The notes beneath the pieces are model-generated. The model was not told the origin of the DNA. It saw only the letters and a program-made list of their open reading frames with translations, and searched no databases. A stretch of 13,977 bases of DNA from Acidobacteriota bacterium (GTDB taxonomy: Bacteria; Acidobacteriota; Thermoanaerobaculia; Multivoradales; UBA5704), in NCBI GenBank assembly GCA_003223675.1, contig QHVW01000176.1, positions 1 to 13,977 on the forward strand. Direction: 5' to 3'. The translations under genes and the position numbers were made by a program. Below are positions 1 to 5,926 of this stretch, one piece after another (position 1 is the stretch's first letter; the number at the start of each line of letters is the position of its first letter).

Positions 1-177
1 ACTGATGGCTGCCCGGGAGCTTGTGTCGGCAGAGAAAGGCCATGTCTTCCTACGAATGCAACTCTGGCGCCCGCGCGGGGCGCCGGTCCGTGGTTGGGAA
101 CGTTTCCATGTCGCTGCGGGGGAGCGTATAGGAAGTGGGGGGGAGCGGTCTACGGGGGGCGGAGAGGCCCTCCGCCC

Positions 178-208
178 GATCGGACGGATCCGTCGGATCG
201 GTCGGATC
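178..208. repeat. 9-bp tandem repeat with embedded palindrome
   Basis: Three and a half head-to-tail units with a 9-bp period: GATCGGACG, GATCCGTCG, GATCGGTCG, then GATC. The consensus is GATCSGWCG, with changes only at positions 5 and 7. A perfect 12-bp palindrome, GACGGATCCGTC, sits inside at 183-194. It lies about 40 bp upstream of the glycosyltransferase start. It could be a strand-slippage microsatellite or a site for a dimeric regulator; nothing here decides between these. The remainder of 1-244 contains no gene I can support. Confidence 0.75.
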
Positions 209-229
209 AAGCAAGCGGGCCGCCCGTGC

Positions 230-235
230 TAACGT
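230..235 (+). promoter_or_regulatory. possible -10 element (TAACGT) of the glycosyltransferase gene
   Basis: The hexamer TAACGT fits a TAnnnT -10 pattern and lies 9 nt before the ATG at 245. That ATG has no Shine-Dalgarno sequence in front of it. Transcription starting about 7 nt downstream would give an almost leaderless mRNA. No convincing -35 hexamer is visible. The call rests on the similar spacing seen at other SD-less genes in this window. Confidence 0.25.
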
Positions 236-244
236 TCGCGCGCC

Positions 245-1981
245 ATGCTCAGCCAACCCGGGAAGGAAGACGCGGGCCTCACCGCCCGGACCTCCTTCCT
301 GCTCGCTCTCGCCGCCGCCCTTCTGCTGAGCCTCGTTCCGGTCTTCTCCCACTCTCTCTGGACCCCGGACGAGCCCACGGGGGCGGGCATCGGGCGGGCG
401 ATGGCGGAGAGCGGCGACTGGATCGTGCCGCGGCTCAACGGCAAGCCGTTCCTGGAGAAGCCACCGCTCTACTGGTGGACGCTGGCGGGATCGCTCCGGC
501 TGCTGGGGATGTCGGACGCCGCGGCGCGGGCCCCCTCCGCGCTGTTCGCCGTGCTCACCCTTCTGGTGGTCTGGGTCGCCGGCATGCGCCTGGGCGGGCC
601 GCGGGAGGGGCTCCTGGGGGTCTGCATCCTCGCCACCACGGTGCTCTTCATCCAGAACGCCACCCGGGTGACGGTCGATCCGGCGCTGATGTTCTTCGTT
701 GGTCTGGCCCATCTGGGATTCGTGCTCTGGATCGAGGCCCGCTCATCCGGCGAGCGGCGGGGGGCCGTGGCATTGATCGCGGTGGCCGTGCCGCTCGCCT
801 TCCTCTGCAAGGGGATCGTGGCCGTGGGGCTGGGAGCGGGGCCGCCGGTTCTCTATCTGCTGGCCACGCGGCGGGGCCGCGCGATCCGTGAGCTCCTGCC
901 GCTGGCGGCCGCGGGGATCCCCATGTTCGCCCTCCTGGTGGTGCCGTGGGCGATGGCCCTGTGGCGCGAAATGGGGTGGGAGGGGGTCCGGGTCTGCCTG
1001 ATCAGCAACACGGTGGGGCGGATGGTCCACACCAGCGAGACCCACGTCTTCGGGCACAGCGAGCCCTTCTTGTTCTACCTGCTGATCGGGCCTCCGATGC
1101 TGCTCCCCTGGACCCTGGCGCTGCCGGCGATGCTGCGGTCCGGCCGCTGCCGCTCGGGGCAGCCGGGGAACGAAGGGCACCGGCTCCTCATCGCCACCGC
1201 GGGGCTCGGCCTGCTGCTGCTCTCGATCCCCGCCACCAAGCGGGAGGTCTATCTGCTGCCGCTGCTGCCGGCGTTCGCGGTCTGCGCCGCCGGGTGGCTC
1301 GGCGGGGTGGGGAAGACGGGGGAGCTTGCGAGCCGGGACCGGCGGACGCTCCTCGCGTTGGGGATCTTCGCCGCCGTCCTCCCGCTCCTCCTCGGCGCCG
1401 CCGCGCTCTGGCTCGCCTGGGCGCCCCGCGTTCCCATGGGGGCCGTCCCGGTGCGGAATGCGGTGCCGGCGACGGCTCTCCTCGGCTTCGGGACCGCCGC
1501 CCTGATCCTGGGTGGAGCGCTGGCCGCCGGGCTGATCCGCCGCTGGCGCTCAGGCCCCTCGGTGCGCTGGGCGATCGCCGCCCTGATCCTCGTCACGCTC
1601 GGGCTGGAGACGGGCGCCGAGGCGCTCATCGACCCTGTGAAGCGGCCGGACGATCTGACGGCGGCCATCGCCGTCCACTTTCCCGGGAAGGAGCCGGTGC
1701 CGGCCTACCTGCCGCCGGTGGTCTCCAACGAGGCGATCTTCGGGATCATCGGCTTCAAGCTGGGCCGGCTCACCCGGGCGCTGACCACGCCGGAGGACGT
1801 CGAGGCCTGGCTGGCCAGCCATCCTGGCGCGCCAATTCTGGTCCGGATGGAGCAATTCTGGCGCCTTCCGCCAGACCTGCGGCAGCGGCTCCGCTTCGTC
1901 TACGACGAGCGCGGCAGGAAGGCGGCGCCCTTCGGGATCGCCGTGGAGGGGCCGGCACCAGATATGCAAAACTATCAATAA
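245..1981 (+). CDS. ArnT-like membrane glycosyltransferase (GT39/PMT_2 family)
   Basis: A 578-aa polytopic membrane protein. After a first membrane helix (about residues 17-36) comes the periplasmic-loop signature of the ArnT/PMT family: an acidic DE pair at residues 42-43, then GDWIVPRLNGKPFLEKPPLY at about 58-77. Many further hydrophobic helices follow, and the last 110 or so residues are soluble. Members move a sugar from a polyprenyl-phosphate carrier onto lipid A, protein or another envelope acceptor on the outer face of the inner membrane; the donor and acceptor here cannot be read from sequence. One oddity is that the usual DExRYAEI-type segment after the DE pair is replaced by EPTGAGIGRAM. 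The chosen ATG lacks a Shine-Dalgarno sequence but gives a sensible N-terminal helix. It is 70 bp upstream of the RiPP peptides on the same strand; a hairpin separates them and I see no evidence of a functional link. Confidence 0.85.
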   Translation: MLSQPGKEDAGLTARTSFLLALAAALLLSLVPVFSHSLWTPDEPTGAGIGRAMAESGDWIVPRLNGKPFLEKPPLYWWTLAGSLRLLGMSDAAARAPSALFAVLTLLVVWVAGMRLGGPREGLLGVCILATTVLFIQNATRVTVDPALMFFVGLAHLGFVLWIEARSSGERRGAVALIAVAVPLAFLCKGIVAVGLGAGPPVLYLLATRRGRAIRELLPLAAAGIPMFALLVVPWAMALWREMGWEGVRVCLISNTVGRMVHTSETHVFGHSEPFLFYLLIGPPMLLPWTLALPAMLRSGRCRSGQPGNEGHRLLIATAGLGLLLLSIPATKREVYLLPLLPAFAVCAAGWLGGVGKTGELASRDRRTLLALGIFAAVLPLLLGAAALWLAWAPRVPMGAVPVRNAVPATALLGFGTAALILGGALAAGLIRRWRSGPSVRWAIAALILVTLGLETGAEALIDPVKRPDDLTAAIAVHFPGKEPVPAYLPPVVSNEAIFGIIGFKLGRLTRALTTPEDVEAWLASHPGAPILVRMEQFWRLPPDLRQRLRFVYDERGRKAAPFGIAVEGPAPDMQNYQ

Positions 1982-1999
1982 GCGTCCCCCTCCGGACGC
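1982..1999 (+). terminator. hairpin directly after the glycosyltransferase stop
   Basis: GCGTCC (1982-1987) and GGACGC (1994-1999) form a perfect 6-bp stem with a 6-nt loop beginning right after the TAA. There is no U-tract, so this is a weak terminator candidate or only an mRNA-stabilising hairpin. It marks the boundary between the glycosyltransferase and the RiPP locus. Confidence 0.3.
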
Positions 2000-2051
2000 G
2001 TCAAGGCACCTGCCCAATTGGAGGGCGCGTGCTCTCCGGAAAGGAGAACTC

Positions 2052-2216
2052 ATGACGGAGAAGGAAAGCAAACCGCAGGCGCTGTCGCTGGAGGTCCAGG
2101 AGCTCGAGGCCTGGTGCAACCCTGGTTGTGGCAGCTCGACGACCAGCAACAAGTGCACCTGCCCGATCTCGGCCACCACCACGGGCAGCCTGTTCACCGC
2201 GAACACTGCCAGGTAG
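2052..2216 (+). CDS. RiPP precursor peptide 1 (lanthipeptide-like)
   Basis: A 54-aa peptide read directly from the sequence. The start is fixed by a strong Shine-Dalgarno, GGAAAGGAG, at 2038-2046, 5 nt before the ATG. The N-terminal 20 residues are polar and acidic and contain ALSLEVQELEA, which resembles the Leu/Glu-rich leaders recognised by LanB-type enzymes. The C-terminal part starts at WCNPGCG (21-27), then SSTTS (28-32), KCTCPIS (34-40), and a Thr/Ser-rich uncharged tail ending in TAR. It carries four Cys (22, 26, 35, 37) and 13 Ser/Thr after residue 21. A nearly identical paralogue follows 17 nt later, and two dehydratase-domain genes follow that. By context it is the substrate of those enzymes. 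No leader cleavage motif such as a double glycine is present, so the leader/core border (near residue 20) is inferred. Function of the mature product, antibacterial or otherwise, is unknown. Confidence 0.88.
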   Translation: MTEKESKPQALSLEVQELEAWCNPGCGSSTTSNKCTCPISATTTGSLFTANTAR

Positions 2217-2233
2217 AACCTGAAAGGAGCCTT

Positions 2234-2401
2234 ATGAACGAGAAGACCGAAGCCAAGCCGCAGGCCCTGGCACTGGAGGTCGAGGTCCTCGAGCAGTCCT
2301 GCAACCCAGGTTGCGGGACGTCGACGACCAGCCGCAAGTGCACCTGTCCGATCTCGATCTCGACGGCGGGCAGCCTGTTCACGGCCATGACGGCCCAGTA
2401 G
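2234..2401 (+). CDS. RiPP precursor peptide 2 (lanthipeptide-like)
   Basis: A 55-aa paralogue of the peptide just upstream. The Shine-Dalgarno GAAAGGAG at 2222-2229 lies 4 nt before the ATG, which rejects the longer in-frame extension that begins at 2018 and has no conserved leader. The leader has KPQAL followed by ALEVEVLEQ. The core begins at CNPGCG (23-28), then TSTTS, KCTCPIS (35-41), and a Ser/Thr-rich tail ending in TAQ. From the first Cys to the end, both peptides are 33 residues long and differ at only 7 positions, all outside the CNPGCG and KCTCPIS blocks. All four Cys are conserved, and most Ser/Thr are kept or swapped for each other. This pattern of constraint suggests that two related products are made by the same enzymes. 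It could instead be a spare copy of one product. Confidence 0.88.
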   Translation: MNEKTEAKPQALALEVEVLEQSCNPGCGTSTTSRKCTCPISISTAGSLFTAMTAQ

Positions 2402-2407
2402 CAAGAC

Positions 2408-2449
2408 GGCCGGCCCGCCGGTCTCTTGTCCTGAGCTTGCGGGCCGGCC
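2408..2449 (+). terminator. GC-only hairpin between peptide and enzyme genes (attenuator candidate)
   Basis: GGCCGGCCCGC (2408-2418) pairs perfectly with GCGGGCCGGCC (2439-2449), giving 11 GC pairs around a 20-nt loop. The downstream arm is also part of a 14-nt perfect palindrome (2439-2452). The hairpin begins 7 nt after the stop codon of peptide 2 and ends 66 nt before the first enzyme gene. There is no U-tract, so partial termination or protection of the upstream mRNA from 3' exonucleases are both possible. Its position matches the usual lantibiotic arrangement, where a hairpin after the structural gene keeps peptide transcript in excess of enzyme transcript. Confidence 0.55.
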
Positions 2450-2515
2450 CGCCGGGGCGGAGAGGGTAAGCCGCGCGGCCGGCCCGATTCTGATCACTGA
2501 CCGGAGGCTTCCACT

Positions 2516-3382
2516 TTGGACGACCAGCTCTGTCTCTTCACGCTGCTCTACGCCCCGCGCGAGCAGCACGAGCGGATCCTCGCGGATTTCGTGACGCCGG
2601 TGGCGCGCGACCTGCGGGGTGCCCCCGAGCTTCACTCCCTTTTCTTCGCCCGCTACAACGTGCCGAGCTGGCAGATCCGTTTCCGCGTCCTTGGGCGGCC
2701 GGAATGGATCGAGGGGCCGGTGCGCGAGCGAATCGAGCACGACCTCGCGGCGGTCCAGGGGGTCGAGCGGATCGAATTCGCCCAGTACGACCGGGAGACC
2801 GAGCGCTACGGCGGCGAGGAGGGGATGGCGCTCGCCGAGAAGCTCTTCCTGCACGACTCGCTGGCGTGCCTCGACCTGATGGAGGCCGAGCGGCGGGGGC
2901 TGCTCGCCAAGACCCGGCGCGAGTGGTCGCTGCTGATGACCGAGGGGCTGCTCGACCTGCTCGGCTTCGACCGCGCGCGGCGCCTCGCCTTCTACGCCAC
3001 CGGCTACCGCTGGACGAGCGAGATGGGGACCTGGAAGGAGGCCGAGCTGGAGACGGTCGAGAAGCGCTACCAGGAGCTGAAGGCGGGGATTCAGGACCTC
3101 TTCACCGGCGAGCAGAGCCGCCATCCCGAGCTGCTCTGGGGGGGCGAGGAGCCGTGGCGGATCGCTGAGCGCTGCCTGGAGGCGAGCCGGCCGGTGATCG
3201 AGGCGATCCTGGAAGCGCACGCCGCCGGGCGCATCCACCAGGACCTCACCGAGCTCGCGTGGTCCTACACCCACATGCACTGCAACCGGCTGGGGATCGA
3301 TCCCACGCCGGAGGCCCTGCTGCGCTACTTCATGCACCGGCTGGTCGAGGATGGAGGGGGGCCGCCTGAGCACGCCTCCTGA
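2516..3382 (+). CDS. standalone LanB elimination domain (SpaB_C / thiopeptide-type biosynthesis protein)
   Basis: A 288-aa soluble protein covering just the C-terminal domain of class I lanthipeptide dehydratases. In these enzymes it removes glutamate from glutamylated Ser/Thr to give dehydroalanine or dehydrobutyrine. Visible signatures are WQIRFRV (52-58, with R55 and R57), YDRETERYGG (91-100, with R97), a DS pair at 114-115, and HMHCNRLG (253-260) close to the C-terminus. These fit the arginines and histidine reported as important for elimination in NisB. That favours a true eliminase over the related pyridine-forming cyclases of thiopeptides, which use the same fold. Translation probably starts at TTG, with GGAGG at 2503-2507 eight nt upstream; no ATG or GTG fits the conserved N-terminus. 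The end overlaps the next gene by 32 bp, indicating coupled translation of the two halves of a split LanB. Confidence 0.9.
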   Translation: MDDQLCLFTLLYAPREQHERILADFVTPVARDLRGAPELHSLFFARYNVPSWQIRFRVLGRPEWIEGPVRERIEHDLAAVQGVERIEFAQYDRETERYGGEEGMALAEKLFLHDSLACLDLMEAERRGLLAKTRREWSLLMTEGLLDLLGFDRARRLAFYATGYRWTSEMGTWKEAELETVEKRYQELKAGIQDLFTGEQSRHPELLWGGEEPWRIAERCLEASRPVIEAILEAHAAGRIHQDLTELAWSYTHMHCNRLGIDPTPEALLRYFMHRLVEDGGGPPEHAS

Positions 3383-5873
3383 GCCTGCTCTCGCCCTCCT
3401 GCGCATCGCCGCGTTCCCGATCGCGTCGCTGGAGCCGCTGGCCGCTCCCGAGGCCCTGGCGCGGCTCGCTCCCCTCCTGGAGCTGGAAGAGAGGCTCGGC
3501 GCGGAGGTGGAGACGCTCACCGACGCCCTCTACGCCGCGGCCGGGGAGCCGCCGGGGGACGACCGGCAAGCGGCGCGGCGGCGGCTGGCGGTGATCGCCC
3601 TGCGGCGGGCCCTCCACAACCGGCGGCGGGTCCCGGAGGAGCAGCTCGCAGCGGCGCACCTGCCCCTGGAGCTGGCCGAAGCCGTCGCCGGCCACCTCGC
3701 GCGCCGGGCGGAGCACACGGCCCTGCTTCAGCGGTACGAGCACGCCTATGCGGACGGCCTCCGGCGGACGCGGCGGGCCCTGCTGGCGCTCGCGAAGATC
3801 CCCACCTTCCAGGAGGGGATCCGGCTGGTCAGCCGCTCGCTGCTCGCAAGGCTCCAAGGCCTGGAGAGGGTGGACCCCGGCCGTTGGCGGCACGACGAGC
3901 GCCACGCCGGGGCCAAGCTCACCGCCTACGCCGGCCGCTTCGCCACCAAGACCAGCCCCAACTCGGTCTTCTGCGCCACCGCCCTGGCCTGGATCGGCGG
4001 CGCGGAAACCCGGATCTCCGGCGCCAACCTGCCGGCGCGCATGGACGTGCTGCTCTCGGTGGCTGAGGCGCGCAAGGTGGCCGCCTGCGTGGGGGCGGAC
4101 CCTGCCGCCTGGCCGGCGATCGTGCCACGCCCCAATCCGACCCTGCGGAGAGAGGGCACCGCCTGGACCTTCTGGCGCCCCACCACACCGCGCCGGGAGA
4201 GCGATCTGGAGGAGCTCTCCCGCACCCCGGCGCAGCCGATCCTCGGCCTCTTCTTCGAGGAGGCGGAGAAGGGGCTCGCGACACCTGAGCTCCTGGCCGC
4301 GGTCGCCGGCCGCTACGGGATCGGGGTGGAGGAGCTCACCCCCTTCTTCACGCAGCTCGTGGACCGGGGGCTCCTGATCGCCGAGATCGAGCCTCCCTAC
4401 AACGAGCGCCGCCCGCTCGCCTTCGTGGCGGATACGATGCGGGCCGCCGGCCTCGACGCGCCCTGGCTGCCGGAGATCGAGGCGGTGGAGCGCGAGGTGG
4501 AGGCTCTCCCCACGCTCGCGCCGGAGGAGCGCATCGCCGCCATGGACCGCCTGGAGGCGCGGATGGCGCCCCTGCCGCGCGTCCATCCGCTCCGGGGGGA
4601 CGAGCTCTTCCGCGTGGACACGGCGTCCGGCGTCGAGATCACCTTGCCGGAGCGTGTGCGCGAGGATCTGGAGACCCCCTTGCGGCGCTACGTGCGCCTC
4701 TTCGCCGGTCTCTATCCCGAGCTCGCCTTCCGCCAGGCCTGGGCGCGGCGCTTCCTCTCGCGCCATCCGGCGGATACGGACGTGCCGCTCCTCGACCTCT
4801 ACCACGGCCTCTTCGAGCCCGAGGCGGAGGAGCGGCCCGGCGCCTTCCCGCCCGCGCCGCCCGGGGACGCCGAGGCCGAATCGGTGCTCGCGCGGACGCG
4901 GGATTTCTTTGTCGCGCGCGCCGGGATGGGAGGGGACGAGGCCGATCTCACGGACGAGGATTGGGAGATCCTCCTGGACGGCCTTCCTCCGGAGCCGGTC
5001 TGGTCGGCGGGGGCCCTCTTCCAGATCGCCGCCCGGAATCCCGGGGAGATCGCGGCCGGCCGCTATCGCATCGTCCTCAACGCCCTCTTCGGCGCCGGGA
5101 TCGCCCTCGCCCGCTTCTCGCATCTCCTCGGCGGGCCGGGCGCCGGCAACCCCGTGGCCCGCGAGGTGCTGCGGAGCTGGCAGCCGCTGGCGCGCGAGGG
5201 GGCGATCCTGGCGGAGGTCACCTACAACCACCTCGGCCGGAGCGCCAACGCGGGCCTGCGGCCGAGCCTCTTCCGCCACGAGATCGAGCTGCCGGGCATG
5301 AGGGCGGGCGCGGGCGCCGAGGTGATCCACCTGCATGAGATGACCGTGCGCTGGGATTCCGGGGCGGGGAGGTTCGTGCTGCGCCGGATGCCGCCAGGGA
5401 CCGAGGTGGTGCCGGTGATCAGCAGCGGAGTGAGCCCGGAGGGGTTCATCTCCTTCCTGGTGGAGATCGGCCGCCAGGGCCTCCAGCCGCTCTCCTGGTT
5501 CCCCGGCTTCGAAGTCCCCGGAATCGACCGCTGGCCCCGCTTCGTGAGCGGCCGGCTCGTCCTCTTCCGCCGCCGCTGGAGCTTCACGCCGGGAAAGTCG
5601 CCGGAGGAAGGCCCTGCCTTTTTCGCGGAGGTGGCCCGCTGGCGCAGACAGCGCGGCATCCCGAGGCATGTATTTGTACACACGGCGGCCGATCCCAAGC
5701 CCTTCTATGCCGATCTCGAATCGCCGCTGTTCGTGGACCTGCTGCGCCGGGCCTTGGGAGAGGAGACCACGCTGCACCTCACCGAGATGCTCCCCGGGCC
5801 GGACGAGATGTGGGTGGAGGATGGGCGGGGGCGGTACGCGACGGAGCTGTTGCTGCATCTGAGCGGCCCATAG
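3351..5873 (+). CDS. LanB-type lantibiotic dehydratase, glutamylation domain
   Basis: An 840-aa protein of the Lant_dehydr_N family. Class I enzymes use it to transfer glutamate from glutamyl-tRNA to Ser/Thr of the precursor. Recognisable blocks are LLRIAAFPIASLEPL near the N-terminus (about 16-30), the basic helix RRRLAVIALRRALHNRR (about 76-92), KTSPNSVF (200-207), and ANAGLRP (632-638). The C-terminal part (about 745-838) has IPRHVFVH, KPFYADLESP and a final LTEMLPGPDEMW...GRYATELLLHL stretch. The domain ends there with no attached elimination domain, which is supplied by the upstream gene. Length suits the standalone form; full LanB proteins are about 1000 aa. The start at 3351 overlaps the upstream gene by 32 bp and has no strong Shine-Dalgarno, so coupled re-initiation is likely. 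A leader-binding (RRE) fold is normally part of this family, which would explain recognition of both peptides. Confidence 0.92.
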   Translation: MEGGRLSTPPEPALALLRIAAFPIASLEPLAAPEALARLAPLLELEERLGAEVETLTDALYAAAGEPPGDDRQAARRRLAVIALRRALHNRRRVPEEQLAAAHLPLELAEAVAGHLARRAEHTALLQRYEHAYADGLRRTRRALLALAKIPTFQEGIRLVSRSLLARLQGLERVDPGRWRHDERHAGAKLTAYAGRFATKTSPNSVFCATALAWIGGAETRISGANLPARMDVLLSVAEARKVAACVGADPAAWPAIVPRPNPTLRREGTAWTFWRPTTPRRESDLEELSRTPAQPILGLFFEEAEKGLATPELLAAVAGRYGIGVEELTPFFTQLVDRGLLIAEIEPPYNERRPLAFVADTMRAAGLDAPWLPEIEAVEREVEALPTLAPEERIAAMDRLEARMAPLPRVHPLRGDELFRVDTASGVEITLPERVREDLETPLRRYVRLFAGLYPELAFRQAWARRFLSRHPADTDVPLLDLYHGLFEPEAEERPGAFPPAPPGDAEAESVLARTRDFFVARAGMGGDEADLTDEDWEILLDGLPPEPVWSAGALFQIAARNPGEIAAGRYRIVLNALFGAGIALARFSHLLGGPGAGNPVAREVLRSWQPLAREGAILAEVTYNHLGRSANAGLRPSLFRHEIELPGMRAGAGAEVIHLHEMTVRWDSGAGRFVLRRMPPGTEVVPVISSGVSPEGFISFLVEIGRQGLQPLSWFPGFEVPGIDRWPRFVSGRLVLFRRRWSFTPGKSPEEGPAFFAEVARWRRQRGIPRHVFVHTAADPKPFYADLESPLFVDLLRRALGEETTLHLTEMLPGPDEMWVEDGRGRYATELLLHLSGP

Positions 5874-5896
5874 CGAGGGTGTGGCATGGCGTCATC

Positions 5897-5915
5897 GATA
5901 GCTCCTCGCGCTATC
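5897..5915 (+). terminator. short hairpin after the LanB gene
   Basis: GATAGC (5897-5902) and GCTATC (5910-5915) form a 6-bp stem with a 7-nt loop, followed directly by TTT. It sits in the 53-bp gap between the LanB gene and the helicase and could end the RiPP transcript. The stem is short and the U-run is minimal, so the call is weak. It overlaps the -10-like element described next. Confidence 0.3.
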
Positions 5916-5917
5916 TT
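5912..5917 (+). promoter_or_regulatory. possible -10 element (TATCTT) of the helicase gene
   Basis: TATCTT fits TAnnnT and ends 9 nt before the ATG at 5927. No Shine-Dalgarno sequence precedes that ATG. If used, the mRNA leader would be only a few nucleotides. This would give the helicase its own promoter, separate from the RiPP genes. No clear -35 box is visible. Confidence 0.25.
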
Positions 5918-5926
5918 TCGACCGAC

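Noticed and set aside
2018..2401. 127-aa plus-strand frame covering both precursors
   Set aside because: Its first 72 codons are an out-of-frame reading of peptide 1 and its spacer; only the part from the ATG at 2234, with its own Shine-Dalgarno, is real.
2052..2401. Precursors as classical thiopeptides
   Set aside because: The cores lack the dense SCxxCxC pattern of azole-rich thiopeptides, there is no YcaO cyclodehydratase in the window, and the single SpaB_C protein keeps residues for glutamate elimination.
1550..3520. 656-aa open frame on the minus strand across the RiPP locus
   Set aside because: It lies opposite the clearly coding glycosyltransferase end, both peptides and the SpaB_C gene. 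Its composition is Arg/Pro/Leu-rich low complexity, as expected for the antisense of GC-rich genes, and it has no recognisable domain.
3330..5858. 842-aa open frame on the minus strand opposite the LanB gene
   Set aside because: It is a shadow of the LanB frame in GC-rich DNA; the plus-strand translation has family motifs throughout and this one has none.
5810..5926. 39-residue N-terminal extension of the helicase from the ATG at 5810
   Set aside because: It would overlap the last 64 bp of the LanB gene in another frame and has no conserved-looking sequence; ATG 5927 directly precedes the charged helical N-terminus.
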